A stretch of 64,000 bases of DNA from Sulfurospirillum deleyianum DSM 6946 (GTDB lineage: Bacteria > Campylobacterota > Campylobacteria > Campylobacterales > Sulfurospirillaceae): positions 1,488,001 to 1,552,000 of the forward strand of contig NC_013512.1 of assembly GCF_000024885.1 (NCBI RefSeq), written 5' to 3'. Shown here piece by piece: positions 25,201 to 33,919 of the stretch. Below the pieces are notes generated by a model. The model saw nothing but the letters and a program-made list of their open reading frames with translations. It was not told the DNA's origin and searched no databases. Numbering within the stretch: the first letter of the stretch is position 1; each line of letters opens with the position of its first letter. The position numbers and the translations under genes were made by a program.

Positions 25201-25708
25201 GAAGGGCGGCTTTAATTTGAAGCGGGTCTTGCGCCGTTTCGATGAGAAAGACGTCGCATCCACCCTCAATGGCACCTGTTGCAGCAACCCTGTACCCCGC
25301 ATACATTTCATCGTAACCGATGTGCCCTAAGGATGGAAGTTTGGTTCCAGGTCCAAAAGCGGCGGCACAAAAACGAGGCTTATCTTCACTCGAAAACGCC
25401 AAACACGCCTCTTTGACAATTTCCACACCTGTACGGGCGAGTTCATAGGTTCGATCCCCAATGCCATAATCATCCAAAACCCACGGCAAAGCCCCAAAGG
25501 TGTTGGTCTTGATAATGTCTGCACCTGCTAATAAATAGCCACGATGAATCTTTGAAATTTCATCTTTACATGTAACGTTTAACAGCTCGTTACATCCCTC
25601 TTTGCCTTCCCATTTTTCTAAAGGAATCTGCAAAGCTTGAATCTGCGTACCCATCGCACCGTCGATAATTAAAATTTTTTCAGATATAAGTTCTTGAAGT
25701 GTTGCCAA
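22238..25708 (-). CDS. metH: Cobalamin-dependent methionine synthase
   Basis: 1,156 residues, all four MetH modules. Homocysteine-binding domain (IDGAMGTQIQ at the start, zinc cysteines in GGCCGTTP); methyltetrahydrofolate-binding domain (LIGERSNATGSKAF); cobalamin domain with GDVHDVGKNLV (the D-x-H-x-x-G ligand), SGLLVKS and GGAAL; C-terminal SAM-binding reactivation domain (HGCRYSFGYPACPN). It makes methionine from homocysteine. No cobalamin riboswitch is apparent in the 86 bases upstream. Two palindrome copies are in frame (SLHVKLP; NVTCKDE). Confidence 0.96.
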   Translation of the reverse strand: MATLQELISEKILIIDGAMGTQIQALQIPLEKWEGKEGCNELLNVTCKDEISKIHRGYLLAGADIIKTNTFGALPWVLDDYGIGDRTYELARTGVEIVKEACLAFSSEDKPRFCAAAFGPGTKLPSLGHIGYDEMYAGYRVAATGAIEGGCDVFLIETAQDPLQIKAALHAIFDAQTSLHVKLPVMVSVTIELSGTMLIGTDATTIATILEPFDIMSLGFNCGTGPEQVEKHVKTLSSVWSKPISVHANAGLPQNRGGYTFYPMGPREFAELQEKFTQIAGVAILGGCCGTTPQHILELSKRVEGKKLLAPQGEMARSIASLFEVRALKQDPAPFLIGERSNATGSKAFRELLLAEDYDGTLSVAQQQVRSGAHGIDVSVGFAGRDEIKDTTAVVGRYVQKILLPLMPDTTQVPALECALKLIGSKPIINSVNLEDGIEKFDKVCSLAKRFGCALVCLTIDEQGMAKTKAQKVAIAERIFQLATTKHGINAGDLVFDLLTFTVGSGDAEYHTAAIETIEAIREFHAMHPEVGFVLGISNISFGLAKHAREYLNSVFLHHCVEAGLSMAIVNVKNTLPMHKISDIDKKVCEDLLFNRREEGDPLFKFISHFEGVVENKDESDAAYLAMSTKEKIATLLIDGDKERMLALLPTAKEEIAAEVIVNEILIDAMKVVGELFGSGKMQLPFVLQSAEVMKASVDYLQPYLPKTEKSTTTTLIIGTVKGDVHDVGKNLVDIILSNNGFKVVNIGIKADLEQFLEALKEHKADAIGMSGLLVKSTNVMKENLEAMQKMGLNIPVILGGAALTDNFVEDFCRPIYEGPIFYCKDAFEGITAMSRIEAKNYDTDFGRKVLENAVVRANKETKEIPPFSEIKMPSRELKIPTPPFWGRRVLKTDVKELAYSWINHKILFAQRWGYSGKGQSKEEKQKQLDEVLYPTYERVKADIERLGLFEPTLIYGYYPARSHENKLYLFDESEGYFSKEQVCRERVDVVAKRALKTFDFPRQNRNPYRSLSDFIAPDRHDVLALTCVSAGAKFSAYEKELYDAGNFKEYFFVHGLGVELAEALAEIVHKQIRLDLGVAQHEGHSLRDVQMKRYHGCRYSFGYPACPNLEDTRVIFDLLKPEEFGIELSETFQIHPEQSTTAIVMHHKEALYFNV

Positions 25709-25767
25709 ATGATATTCCTACTCTTTTATAACATAAAAATATCATATCAAAACTCTAATAAAGGAAG

Positions 25768-25794
25768 ACTTTACGGGAAAAACTCCCGTAAAGT
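25768..25794 (-). terminator. Intrinsic terminator between the FGE-like gene and metH
   Basis: ACTTTACGGGA at 25768-25778 and TCCCGTAAAGT at 25784-25794 form a perfect 11-bp stem with a 5-base loop. It begins directly after the stop of the upstream gene on the minus strand, so metH is probably transcribed from its own promoter. Confidence 0.75.
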
Positions 25795-26580
25795 TTAATT
25801 TTTAGTTGCAGTAATTCTAAAGCCAACAGGGAAATAACGATAGTTTGAAGAGTAATTAAAACGAAAAATTGCATTACATTCATCCGAGAGATTAACCCAA
25901 CAACAGGTAGTACATTTTGGCTCATCACTAGGCGTATCATCCTTTTTTTTCATCCCCTCAGAACTAAGATAACACTCTTTAGTCCATTCCCATACATTAC
26001 CTCGCATATCGTAAATACCCCAATCATTAGGTGCACTACTAGCAACAGGAGAAGGAGGATTGACATTTTTTAAATTTAAAATATTCACACAACGATCCGT
26101 ATCTTCTTCACAATTATATTCAATAGGTTTCCCCGCACAAGAGACATACTCCCATTGCGCTTCGGTAGGAAGATCATACTTACTCGTCCCCTCCTTTGCG
26201 TTTAAAAGTTTCACAAACTTTCGTGCTTCATTAAAACTAATCTGTTCGACAGGCATAGCAGGATTTCCTGTTTTAAACTTAGAAGGATTATTTCCCATAA
26301 TCGCATACCATTGCTCTTGCGTTACTTCGGTGGTTTGCATATAAAATTTTTGCAGGTGAACCACATTTTTTCGCTTATCACTTTTTGCAATTTTATCAAT
26401 ACAAACTTGGTATTCATCGACTTCTGTGTAGGGATTATCTTTAGGGCACATTGCTGCTTGATTACCTGTGGAAAAATCACCCTCAGGAATCTCTATAAAT
26501 GTCATCCCAATCGAATTGGTAAAACTATCCCCAAACAGCACACTCACCAAAACACACCCTGAAAAAAGTATCTTTTTCAT
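25795..26580 (-). CDS. Exported formylglycine-generating-enzyme (SUMF1) family protein
   Basis: 261 residues with a signal peptide (MKKILFSGCVLVSVLFG). SUMF1/FGE-sulfatase fold: NSIGMTFIEIPEGDF, TTEVTQEQWYAIMGNNPSKF, PVEQISFNEARKFVKLLNA, YDLPTEAQWEYVSCAG, YDMRGNVWEWTKECY and VGFRI. Many members are not true formylglycine enzymes but bind ligands or act in secreted complexes. A cysteine-rich insertion (CEEDTDRCVN; CTTCCWVN) is extra. The sulfatase-fold gene at 29433 makes a functional link conceivable but unproven. Confidence 0.82.
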   Translation of the reverse strand: MKKILFSGCVLVSVLFGDSFTNSIGMTFIEIPEGDFSTGNQAAMCPKDNPYTEVDEYQVCIDKIAKSDKRKNVVHLQKFYMQTTEVTQEQWYAIMGNNPSKFKTGNPAMPVEQISFNEARKFVKLLNAKEGTSKYDLPTEAQWEYVSCAGKPIEYNCEEDTDRCVNILNLKNVNPPSPVASSAPNDWGIYDMRGNVWEWTKECYLSSEGMKKKDDTPSDEPKCTTCCWVNLSDECNAIFRFNYSSNYRYFPVGFRITATKN

Positions 26581-26771
26581 CTTGACTCCTTTTTATTGAG
26601 TTTTTTGAATTTAAACTTATAATTTTTACTAAAAACTATTATCTTAGATTCTTATAACATCTAAATGCTATCACTAAAACTAAGGAGTGTCAATATTTAG
26701 AAAAAAAGGGGTAAAAAAAGAGACGTAGAAACGAAAAAATAGAAAAATTGTAACACGCAAAAAGCAGATAG

Positions 26772-26799
26772 ACCAAGAGGCAAAAATTGCCCCTTTGGT
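26772..26799 (-). terminator. Terminator-like hairpin after the substrate-binding protein gene
   Basis: ACCAAGAGGCAA and TTGCCCCTTTGG flank a short A/T loop and form an imperfect stem. On the minus strand it follows the gene stop at 26814, with an iterated palindrome (26801-26810) between stop and stem. Confidence 0.5.
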
Positions 26800-26813
26800 A
26801 TTACATGTAACGA

Positions 26814-27932
26814 TTAGGGATTGACCGTAGATTTGTAAATCGCCTTACCACCTCTAATCTCTTTAATCACAGCTGAACGAGTTGCGTTACCTTTTGCATC
26901 CATAGAAATCAAACCAGAAACACCTTCAAATTTAGCGGTTTTTTTAATCTCCTGATTGATGCATACGCTATCTTCTGGATTCGCACATCGATTCATAGCA
27001 TCCACAAAAAGGTTGTATGCATCAGCCCCTAGTGTAGAGAAAGAGTTAATCCCTTTTTTGCCTGTTTTCTTCTCATACGCCGCTAAAAAAGCTTTTGAGT
27101 TCTCAGTAGGTGGAACCGATGAATCAAAATAATCCACATACATATGTCCTTCAACGCTCTCACCACCGAGTTCAATAAATGTCGGATTAGCGACGCTCTC
27201 ACCTGATAAAAAGGGTTTATTAAGCCCAATTTGTTTAGCTTGTCGGGTAATGAGCGAACCCTCTCCATGATAAAGAGGCATAAAAACAAAATCTGGATTT
27301 AACGATTTAATTTGTGAAACCACCGCTTTAAAATCTTTATCGCCTGAGCTTACCTTAAGCTCTTTGATCACGTTTCCACCCTGCGCCACAAAGGCATCAT
27401 GAAACGCTTTTGCCAAACCAATAGAGTAAACCTGTGCTTGATCAACAATCGAAACAGCTGTTTTGTACTTTAACTCTTTAGCCGCATAATGAGCAACGAT
27501 AGTCCCTTGAAACGAATCGGTATAGCAGACCCGATTGCCATACTTTCGGTTGTCGTTGAGTTTGTCATTGGTAGCCACTGTTGCGATGATAGGAATCTGT
27601 TTTTTATCGGCGATAGAGAGGACTTGAGCGGTATTGCTACTCGTAATCTCCCCAATAATCCCTACAACTTTTTCAGAGGTAATCAAGCGTGTTGTCGCCG
27701 TAGCAGACTCTATTTTATCGCCTTTGCTATCTACGAGTACTAGTTTAATCGTATCTCCATTTTTAAGCGTAGGATTTAGCGAATGCGCAAACTCCACACC
27801 CTCATAACTGATTTGTCCATACGCCGCCAATGAACCACTCATCGGTAAAACAACCCCTAAAGAAATCTCTTTTGCCAATGATGCACTGACAACACATGAA
27901 GCTATCGTAGCTACTGCTAGAAAATGACGCAT
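26814..27932 (-). CDS. ABC-type branched-chain amino acid/amide substrate-binding protein
   Basis: 372 residues with signal peptide (cleavage probably after VVSASLA). Periplasmic binding protein type 1, LivJ/UrtA class: LGVVLPMSGSLAAYGQ, GIIGEITSSNTAQV, YTDSFQG, KAVVSQIKSLNPDFVF, TLGADAYNLFVDAM and a GVSGLISMDAKGN end region. The ligand is probably an amino acid or amide. No permease or ATPase genes are adjacent, so it is an orphan or works with a distant transporter or chemoreceptor; a soluble chemoreceptor gene lies next upstream. Confidence 0.85.
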   Translation of the reverse strand: MRHFLAVATIASCVVSASLAKEISLGVVLPMSGSLAAYGQISYEGVEFAHSLNPTLKNGDTIKLVLVDSKGDKIESATATTRLITSEKVVGIIGEITSSNTAQVLSIADKKQIPIIATVATNDKLNDNRKYGNRVCYTDSFQGTIVAHYAAKELKYKTAVSIVDQAQVYSIGLAKAFHDAFVAQGGNVIKELKVSSGDKDFKAVVSQIKSLNPDFVFMPLYHGEGSLITRQAKQIGLNKPFLSGESVANPTFIELGGESVEGHMYVDYFDSSVPPTENSKAFLAAYEKKTGKKGINSFSTLGADAYNLFVDAMNRCANPEDSVCINQEIKKTAKFEGVSGLISMDAKGNATRSAVIKEIRGGKAIYKSTVNP

Positions 27933-28033
27933 TATGCCTCCTTGTTTTTTTAGAACTCTATCACAATAATTTTATATTGTCAAGTAAGTTTATCATTTTA
28001 GTAGTGTATAAATTACATGTAAATTTTTTTACA

Positions 28034-28055
28034 AAAGAGGCTTTTACGCCTCTTT
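28034..28055 (-). terminator. Intrinsic terminator after the chemoreceptor gene
   Basis: AAAGAGGC (28034-28041) pairs with GCCTCTTT (28048-28055) around a 6-base loop. On the minus strand the stem is followed by TTTTGTAAAAAAATTT. It begins 4 bases past the stop at 28060. Confidence 0.75.
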
Positions 28056-28059
28056 CAAT

Positions 28060-29241
28060 TTAAGCGTGATTATTTTCAGCGATATTCAACGCCTCTGAAA
28101 CATCCACAATGACACGCAATTTCTTAATAATATCTTCCATCGCACTGCTTTCTTTTTTTGCGGCAATACTAATGCGCTCCACTTCCGCTTGCGTATGAAT
28201 AATCTCATCGACGGTTTTTTGAAGTGCGGGGACGATTTGATCCACCACTTTTTGTACTTCCATAATGGAAACACGAATACTATCGGTTGATTTATTGCTT
28301 TGGTCGGAGAGTTTTCTAACTTCACTTGCCACAACCGCAAATCCACGTCCATGCTCCCCAGCACGTGCTGCTTCAATCGTCGCATTCAATGCTAAAAGAT
28401 TTGTTTCACTGGCAATATACTTAATCGCTGTTGTAATATTCCCAATTTGCTCCACAGCGTTGGTCAGTTCTTGCGCCATTTCATTCGTGACTTGCACATT
28501 TCTCACCTCAGCGGCTAATTTTTCATTGACCACAACAATCGTGTTGGCTGTATCTTCGATTGATTTAGAAGCATCTTGCGTAATCAGTGAAATCTCTTTG
28601 GTTTGTTCGGCTAAGGTTTTAGAAATATCTCTGGCTTCTTGAAGCGCCTTATTACTGTTAATGGCAGTGACCACTTGCGCTAAAGAGCTGACACTCTCTG
28701 CAGTTGCAGTACGTGGAGGGCTAGGAATAACCGTCACATCAGGGCGCAATAAAGAGCTGTATTTTGTATACAAAGCCTTTCCTGAAGAGACATAACCATC
28801 TGTGCCTATAATGTATTTTGCATTACTTAACGTCTCTTTGGTTTCGCTCTCACTACACTCATCAAAAGGAATCACTTTATAACTGACATGGTCTAATTTA
28901 TAAAATTTCAAAAATTTAAGTAACCCATTGGCTCCTGATTGGCTGTTGTTAAAAATAATGACATTTTCTCCAGCAGGAATACGACTAACCGCAACAAAGA
29001 AATCTGTAGGTGGCACAAACTCAACCGAAATGACTTTCTCTTTTCCATATTTTTTAACCATTTCATCGTAACGGTTTGCAAAACAGACCACCAAATCAAA
29101 ACGAGAAACATCAAAATTTTGATAATTTGCCAACGTCGCTCTCTGATAGGTCGCAGCTGTTGCCAGCGTAGCATCAACTAACGAGACAAGTTCTTGCGTC
29201 GTTGCTTCATTTGCTCCAATTAAAAGTAGATTAACGCTCAT
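28060..29241 (-). CDS. Soluble methyl-accepting chemotaxis-type signalling protein
   Basis: 393 residues with no transmembrane segment. The C-terminal half is an MCP signalling domain ([43 protein letters not shown]). The N-terminal 190 residues form an alpha/beta sensor I cannot name; [13 protein letters not shown] and [16 protein letters not shown] hint at a Rossmann-like or PrpR_N-like fold. It likely signals to CheA from the cytoplasm in response to a metabolic cue. It ends at a clear terminator and stands alone. Confidence 0.82.
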   Translation of the reverse strand: MSVNLLLIGANEATTQELVSLVDATLATAATYQRATLANYQNFDVSRFDLVVCFANRYDEMVKKYGKEKVISVEFVPPTDFFVAVSRIPAGENVIIFNNSQSGANGLLKFLKFYKLDHVSYKVIPFDECSESETKETLSNAKYIIGTDGYVSSGKALYTKYSSLLRPDVTVIPSPPRTATAESVSSLAQVVTAINSNKALQEARDISKTLAEQTKEISLITQDASKSIEDTANTIVVVNEKLAAEVRNVQVTNEMAQELTNAVEQIGNITTAIKYIASETNLLALNATIEAARAGEHGRGFAVVASEVRKLSDQSNKSTDSIRVSIMEVQKVVDQIVPALQKTVDEIIHTQAEVERISIAAKKESSAMEDIIKKLRVIVDVSEALNIAENNHA

Positions 29242-29409
29242 TGTTTTCCTTTAAGCCGTGTAATGATTAAGACGATATTTTTATTTTAGTGCATTCCGCA
29301 TAAATCAGCCCTTTAGTCATTATAAACAAAAGATACGGATAAAAAAGGGATGAAAAAAGACTCCTCTTATTTTTATAAAAATAAAGACCGTGTATGGCAC
29401 CTTTTCACA

Positions 29410-29439
29410 CAAATAATCTTTACATGTAAAGATTATTTG
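29410..29439. terminator. Perfect 30-bp palindrome built on the iterated motif, at the sulfatase stop codon
   Basis: Fifteen bases on each side of the centre (29424/29425) are exactly complementary, with TTTACATGTAAA at the core. It overlaps the stop codon (29433-29435) of the minus-strand gene. It can form a long hairpin in RNA or a cruciform, and may act as terminator or 3'-end stabiliser. There is no strong U tract. Confidence 0.55.
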
Positions 29440-31370
29440 GCATCTAGTTTCATGATATTTTCACGCCTTATTTTTGCCGTTTCAGCATCAAAAGGAAAAG
29501 AGACCATGTGATGCAGTTCATCAAGACTCAATGATTTTGAACGCTTAAGAAGACCCGTACGAACCTCTCCTCCTAATTTTCCAAACGCATAACAATAAGA
29601 GGATGGAGTGGGTGCTGGTTGTATAGGTTCTAAGGCAGAGATACGCGAGCATTGATCGACCCAAACAAAAGAATCATCATCGCTAAAATCGTGCAAATAC
29701 CCAAACAATTTGGTCGTTTCAAAAAATTTAATCTTCACTTCAAAAAAAGGATTGACTTCTAACGTTTCATTTAACCGCAACAAAATAGGAAATTTATAAA
29801 GCGTCGAGCCGATTTTAAACTGTTTTTTCGTTCCATCAAGCACCAAATCATGCTCGATTTTTGGAAATGCCCAAAAACGGCTAATCTCTTTTGACCACGC
29901 ATTTAAAAGCGCATCAAAATTCGAAAATGATTCAGCTAAGGAAGGAGCTTCTTTGAGTAAATTTCGCCCCAACCCTAGCGTTGCGTCATAGCCTAAAAAC
30001 GGTAAAAGTGTCGCACCAATATCAAGCGTTGTGCCTACTTTTTCAACCTTTTTTTCCTCTTTTTGGCGTGGGTCAATAATCATAAATTGATTGCGACGCT
30101 TGCCTTTCATCAAATCATCAATCGCCATATTGTGCATGGCAAGATGGTCGGAACCTACCACGATAATCGTATTTTTACCATACGGTGATTTTTGAATCTG
30201 CTCAATAAAACGAGCAATCAGCTCATCCGAACACATCGCCGCATTGAGCATTGAGTTATCGCCTTTTTGATAACGCTGGGCTTTACAACTTTTGGAGACA
30301 TGCCCATAGGGATGATGCGTATCCATCGTGGAGATAAACATCGCAAATTTTTGTTTACTTTTGGAAAGTCTCTTAAAATCATTCATGGAAAATTCAAACA
30401 AGCTATCATCATACAAACCCCACGGTGTTTGATACCCTTTGTCCCTCAATCGTAACTTTAACTCATTAATCCCTTTAATATCTGAAAACTTATGCGTTTT
30501 ATAAAGCTTATCCACCCCTGCAAATTCCAAAGAAGAGCCACTGCGATAGATAAGTTTATACCCCTCTTTATGCAACATATCGCTCATACACACCGCCCCT
30601 GAATAAAAGGTGCTCATTTTAGACATCGAATTGCCCTGAGGTGAATGCTCTCCTGTGGAGGGTGTTACCAAAGGAATTCCACATAAAACAGAGGTCATCC
30701 CAGCAATCGTCCAACTCGTTCCTTGCGCTTGTTCAATCTCTGTAAAATAGATATTGGCTTCACGAATGGATTTTAAGCGTGTCATTAGGGAAGGGAAAAT
30801 GCTCTCATCAAAATAGGTATCTTCCAAACTCTCCGCAAAAATATAGACTAAATTAGGGTGTTCCTCGCTGATGGACGTCAAACTGGGCTCTTGGTAATAC
30901 TCTAAAAAAGGGTACTCAAGACTAAGCGCATTTTCAATCCCCATCATTTTTAAAAGGCTTTGCGTAAAAAAATGAACACTCGGATGTAAGGCAAAAGCAC
31001 TCAAAAGAAGCATTAAGGAGAAAAAACCTCTCACTTTTTTAGGCGTTTCAAGCAAAACATTTTTCATTAAACGATAATAAACAATCGAAAAAATCAAACT
31101 AGCTATCAAAAGCCCCACGCCAAAAGCAATGATGATATAATAATCACCAAAGCCTGATCCGTCTAATCCATACAGAAGGTGAAAAATAACCGCATCGTTA
31201 ATTCCCTCGCCCGTAAAATAATCAGAAACAATATAAAAAGCACTTAAAATCATATAGATAAAAACAACCAAAGCCCCTAAAAAAGCACTTTTACTGTTTT
31301 GGGTACGGTTTTTACATGTAAAAAGGAAGAAAAAGAAAAAAAGTACTGAAATCCATAGCAATGTATTCAT
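29433..31370 (-). CDS. Membrane sulfatase-fold transferase (LtaS/OpgB-like)
   Basis: 645 residues. Five hydrophobic helices occupy the first 170 residues, then an alkaline-phosphatase-fold domain: LVYIFAESLEDTYF, the nucleophile region QGTSWTIAGM, MFISTMDTHHPYG and IIVVGSDHLAMHNM. Relatives move glycerol phosphate or phosphoethanolamine onto lipoteichoic acid, periplasmic glucans or lipid A. The catalytic domain should face the periplasm. OpgB-like glucan modification is a reasonable guess, not shown. It stands alone on the minus strand. Confidence 0.82.
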   Translation of the reverse strand: MNTLLWISVLFFFFFLFTCKNRTQNSKSAFLGALVVFIYMILSAFYIVSDYFTGEGINDAVIFHLLYGLDGSGFGDYYIIIAFGVGLLIASLIFSIVYYRLMKNVLLETPKKVRGFFSLMLLLSAFALHPSVHFFTQSLLKMMGIENALSLEYPFLEYYQEPSLTSISEEHPNLVYIFAESLEDTYFDESIFPSLMTRLKSIREANIYFTEIEQAQGTSWTIAGMTSVLCGIPLVTPSTGEHSPQGNSMSKMSTFYSGAVCMSDMLHKEGYKLIYRSGSSLEFAGVDKLYKTHKFSDIKGINELKLRLRDKGYQTPWGLYDDSLFEFSMNDFKRLSKSKQKFAMFISTMDTHHPYGHVSKSCKAQRYQKGDNSMLNAAMCSDELIARFIEQIQKSPYGKNTIIVVGSDHLAMHNMAIDDLMKGKRRNQFMIIDPRQKEEKKVEKVGTTLDIGATLLPFLGYDATLGLGRNLLKEAPSLAESFSNFDALLNAWSKEISRFWAFPKIEHDLVLDGTKKQFKIGSTLYKFPILLRLNETLEVNPFFEVKIKFFETTKLFGYLHDFSDDDSFVWVDQCSRISALEPIQPAPTPSSYCYAFGKLGGEVRTGLLKRSKSLSLDELHHMVSFPFDAETAKIRRENIMKLDAK

Positions 31371-31539
31371 ATGTGTAGACTATCCTTCGTGAATTTAAAA
31401 GCGAATTATAGCCTCTTGCATGTGATATGCATCCATTTTAGCTTCTTTTTTTACTGATTAAATTTTAATCACTCTCTTGCATATATTCAACCCCATTGAG
31501 TGCTAAACTTTCACCAGTTTAACTTTTAGGAGGATGGAT

Positions 31540-32856
31540 ATGAGAACAAAACGCTTTGTACTTTCAACACTGCTTGCTCTCTCAAGCGCTTGGGCTGCTG
31601 AAGAGGGTGTTACTGAGGTCGCAAAGGCCACTCCAACACTCGATGTTGGCAATACCGCATGGGTTTTAATGGCAACCGCACTGGTGATGCTTATGACACC
31701 TGCTGGTTTGGCACTGTTTTACGGTGGCATGTCACGCTCTAAAAACTTGCTCAACACCGTTGCGATGAGTGTTATAGGGTATATCATCGCTTCCATCGTG
31801 TGGATTGTGTGTGGATACTCTTTGGCGTTTGGTGCGGACATTGGGGGTGTAATTGGGTTTGATTCACTCTTTTTAAGTGGCATTAAGGTGAGCGATATTT
31901 GGGCAACAGGTAACATTCCCGTTTTATTGTTTGTCGCCTTTCAAATGACCTTTGCGGGCATCACCGTAGCGCTCATTAGCGGTGCACTCATTGAGAGACT
32001 GAAATTTTCAACATGGATAATTTTTGCGGCATTGTGGATTATAGGGGTGTACGCACCTGTGGCACACTGGGTCTGGGGTGGTGGATTCCTCTCTAAAGAT
32101 GGCGTGCTTGACTTTGCAGGCGGTACGGTTGTTCACATTAACGCGGGTGTTGCGGGTTTAGTTATCGCCATCATGCTTGGCAAACGAAGCGATTTTGGTA
32201 AAGCCATGTTTCCTTCTTCTGTGACCCTCACTGTTTTGGGTGCGAGTATGCTCTGGTTTGGATGGTTTGGATTTAACGCAGGTAGCGAATTAGGTGCGGA
32301 TGGCATTGCAGCGAGCGCCTTTTTGGTCACGAACACAGCAGCGGCGATTGCGGCACTCTCATGGATGATTATCGAGTATGTCACCTATAAAAAGTTTACC
32401 CTTCTAGGCATTGCTTCGGGCATTGTAGCAGGCTTAGTCGCCATTACGCCAGCAGCGGGCTTTGTCGATACTAAAGGTGCACTTGTCATTGGCTTAGTTG
32501 CGGGATTGGTTGGTTTTTACGGTGTCAATGGTCTTAAAAAAGCGTTAAAATACGATGACTCTTTAGATGCCTTTGGAATTCATGGTTTAGCGGGTATTTG
32601 GGGTGCGATTGCCACAGGTATCTTTGCAAACCCTGAAGTGAATGAACTTGGTACTGGACTTTTATACGGTAACGCCGCTCAAGTGCTCATCCAAATAGAA
32701 GGCGTTGTGGTAACTGCCATCTACACAGCGATTGCCACAGCGATTATCTTTAAAGTGGCTTCTGTCTTAACAGGTGGTGCTCGTGTCATTGCAGAGGTTG
32801 AGTCACAAGGCTTAGATGAGATGGAACACGGCGAAAAAGCCTTTAACCTAAGATAA
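31540..32856 (+). CDS. amt: Ammonium transporter
   Basis: 438 residues from the ATG at 31540, chosen over the ATG at 31534 because AGGAGG (31528-31533) abuts the latter but lies 6 bases before the former. A signal peptide precedes 11 membrane helices. ALFYGGMSRSKN, AHWVWGGGFL, GGTVVHINAG (first pore histidine), WFGWFGFNAGSE and AFGIHGLAGIWG (second pore histidine) are the Amt family signatures. It is followed 14 bases later by glnK, the standard pair for nitrogen-regulated ammonium uptake. Confidence 0.96.
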   Translation: MRTKRFVLSTLLALSSAWAAEEGVTEVAKATPTLDVGNTAWVLMATALVMLMTPAGLALFYGGMSRSKNLLNTVAMSVIGYIIASIVWIVCGYSLAFGADIGGVIGFDSLFLSGIKVSDIWATGNIPVLLFVAFQMTFAGITVALISGALIERLKFSTWIIFAALWIIGVYAPVAHWVWGGGFLSKDGVLDFAGGTVVHINAGVAGLVIAIMLGKRSDFGKAMFPSSVTLTVLGASMLWFGWFGFNAGSELGADGIAASAFLVTNTAAAIAALSWMIIEYVTYKKFTLLGIASGIVAGLVAITPAAGFVDTKGALVIGLVAGLVGFYGVNGLKKALKYDDSLDAFGIHGLAGIWGAIATGIFANPEVNELGTGLLYGNAAQVLIQIEGVVVTAIYTAIATAIIFKVASVLTGGARVIAEVESQGLDEMEHGEKAFNLR

Positions 32857-32867
32857 GCAAAGGATAG

Positions 32868-33209
<342 letters not shown>

Positions 33210-33220
33210 GCGTGTAAAGT

Positions 33221-33236
33221 GGGGATGGATATCCCC
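33221..33236 (+). terminator. Possible weak terminator after glnK
   Basis: GGGGAT (33221-33226) pairs with ATCCCC (33231-33236) around GGAT, 12 bases after the glnK stop, followed by a short TGTTTGATATTTAT stretch. The stem is short and the U tract poor. Confidence 0.4.
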
Positions 33237-33258
33237 GCACTGTTTGATATTTATGGGA

Positions 33259-33555
33259 TTATTTAAATTTTTTAAAGAGTTGGGAGTGCGTTCCTAGCCT
33301 TACAAAAATGATGGCTCTATTTGAAACATCAAGTCGATAAATCAAAAGCCAATCGTTTTTAATATGACATTCATACGTTCCATCCCACTCCCCTTTTAAA
33401 AGGTGATTTTGGTGTTTTTCATGCAACACCTCACCGCTAAGCAGTACAGACATTACCTCTTTTAAAAGCGTAAAATCCTCGATTGAAAATTGCCCACTCT
33501 TTTTATCACGTTCAATATCTTTTTTAAAGAAGCGGTGATACTCTGGGGTGTACAT
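33259..33555 (-). CDS. YafQ-type RelE-superfamily mRNA interferase toxin
   Basis: 98 residues. FFKKDIERDKKSG, LLKGEWDGTYECHIKNDWLLIYRL and an HSQLF end match the YafQ branch of RelE toxins, which cut mRNA on the ribosome. H (DGTYECHI), D (KNDW) and the terminal H are the expected active-site residues. Its start shares a base with the antitoxin stop (33555). Confidence 0.88.
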   Translation of the reverse strand: MYTPEYHRFFKKDIERDKKSGQFSIEDFTLLKEVMSVLLSGEVLHEKHQNHLLKGEWDGTYECHIKNDWLLIYRLDVSNRAIIFVRLGTHSQLFKKFK

Positions 33556-33812
33556 TACAACCCTAAATCATCAAACAGTTCTTTTGAAGAGGTGTGTTTA
33601 ATGACATTTTTACCCTCTTTGGACTCTTGGATAGCTGTCGCTGTCTCTTCGTTAGGGATTTTGAGCTCAAAAGGAAGCCCTTTGTGAAGGACTACGCTGT
33701 GTAAAAAGAGTCGTGTGGCTTCACTGGTGGTTAAGCCCATTTGTTTAAGATACTCTGCTGCTTTGTTTTTAATTTCAGGGTCAATACGTACAGTCATCGC
33801 TGTTCCTGTCAT
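33555..33812 (-). CDS. RelB/DinJ-family antitoxin
   Basis: 85 residues. MTVRIDPEIKNKAAEYLKQMGLT followed by SEATRLFLHSVVLHKGLPFEL is the ribbon-helix-helix of DinJ/RelB, and the acidic-basic C-terminus would wrap the toxin. It precedes and is coupled to the toxin gene. A palindromic operator lies 28 bases upstream. Confidence 0.88.
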   Translation of the reverse strand: MTGTAMTVRIDPEIKNKAAEYLKQMGLTTSEATRLFLHSVVLHKGLPFELKIPNEETATAIQESKEGKNVIKHTSSKELFDDLGL

Positions 33813-33839
33813 AGAATCCTCCTTGTTTTTGAAATATTG

Positions 33840-33855
33840 TACATCATTTGATGTA
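33840..33855. promoter_or_regulatory. Palindromic operator upstream of the YafQ/DinJ-type pair
   Basis: TACATCA-TT-TGATGTA is a perfect 7-bp inverted repeat around a 2-base spacer, 28 bases before the antitoxin start. Antitoxins of this fold bind such sites to repress their own operon. Confidence 0.55.
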
Positions 33856-33900
33856 TAGAGTCAAGAATAATGCGGACTAAAAAAGCTCAGTTGTTTTTAA

Positions 33901-33918
33901 AAAGTTAAAAGTTTAGCC
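33901..33918 (+). repeat. Dispersed 18-bp motif, copy B
   Basis: AAAGTTAAAAGTTTAGCC, identical to copy A. It immediately precedes the truncated gene remnant, and together with inverted copy C (38952-38969) it brackets the restriction-modification/PIN block. Confidence 0.55.
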
Positions 33919-33919
33919 C

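Noticed and set aside
25709-25794. Cobalamin or SAM riboswitch upstream of metH.
   Set aside because: Only 86 bases are available, with a terminator for the upstream gene and no recognisable riboswitch core.
26581-26813. Small gene or RNA in the AT-rich gap after the substrate-binding gene.
   Set aside because: Apart from a hairpin and one palindrome copy no start codon with a ribosome site or conserved structure is visible.
31371-31539. Sigma-54 promoter for amt-glnK.
   Set aside because: TTGCA near 31470 lacks the matching GG element 12 bases upstream, so I could not support it.
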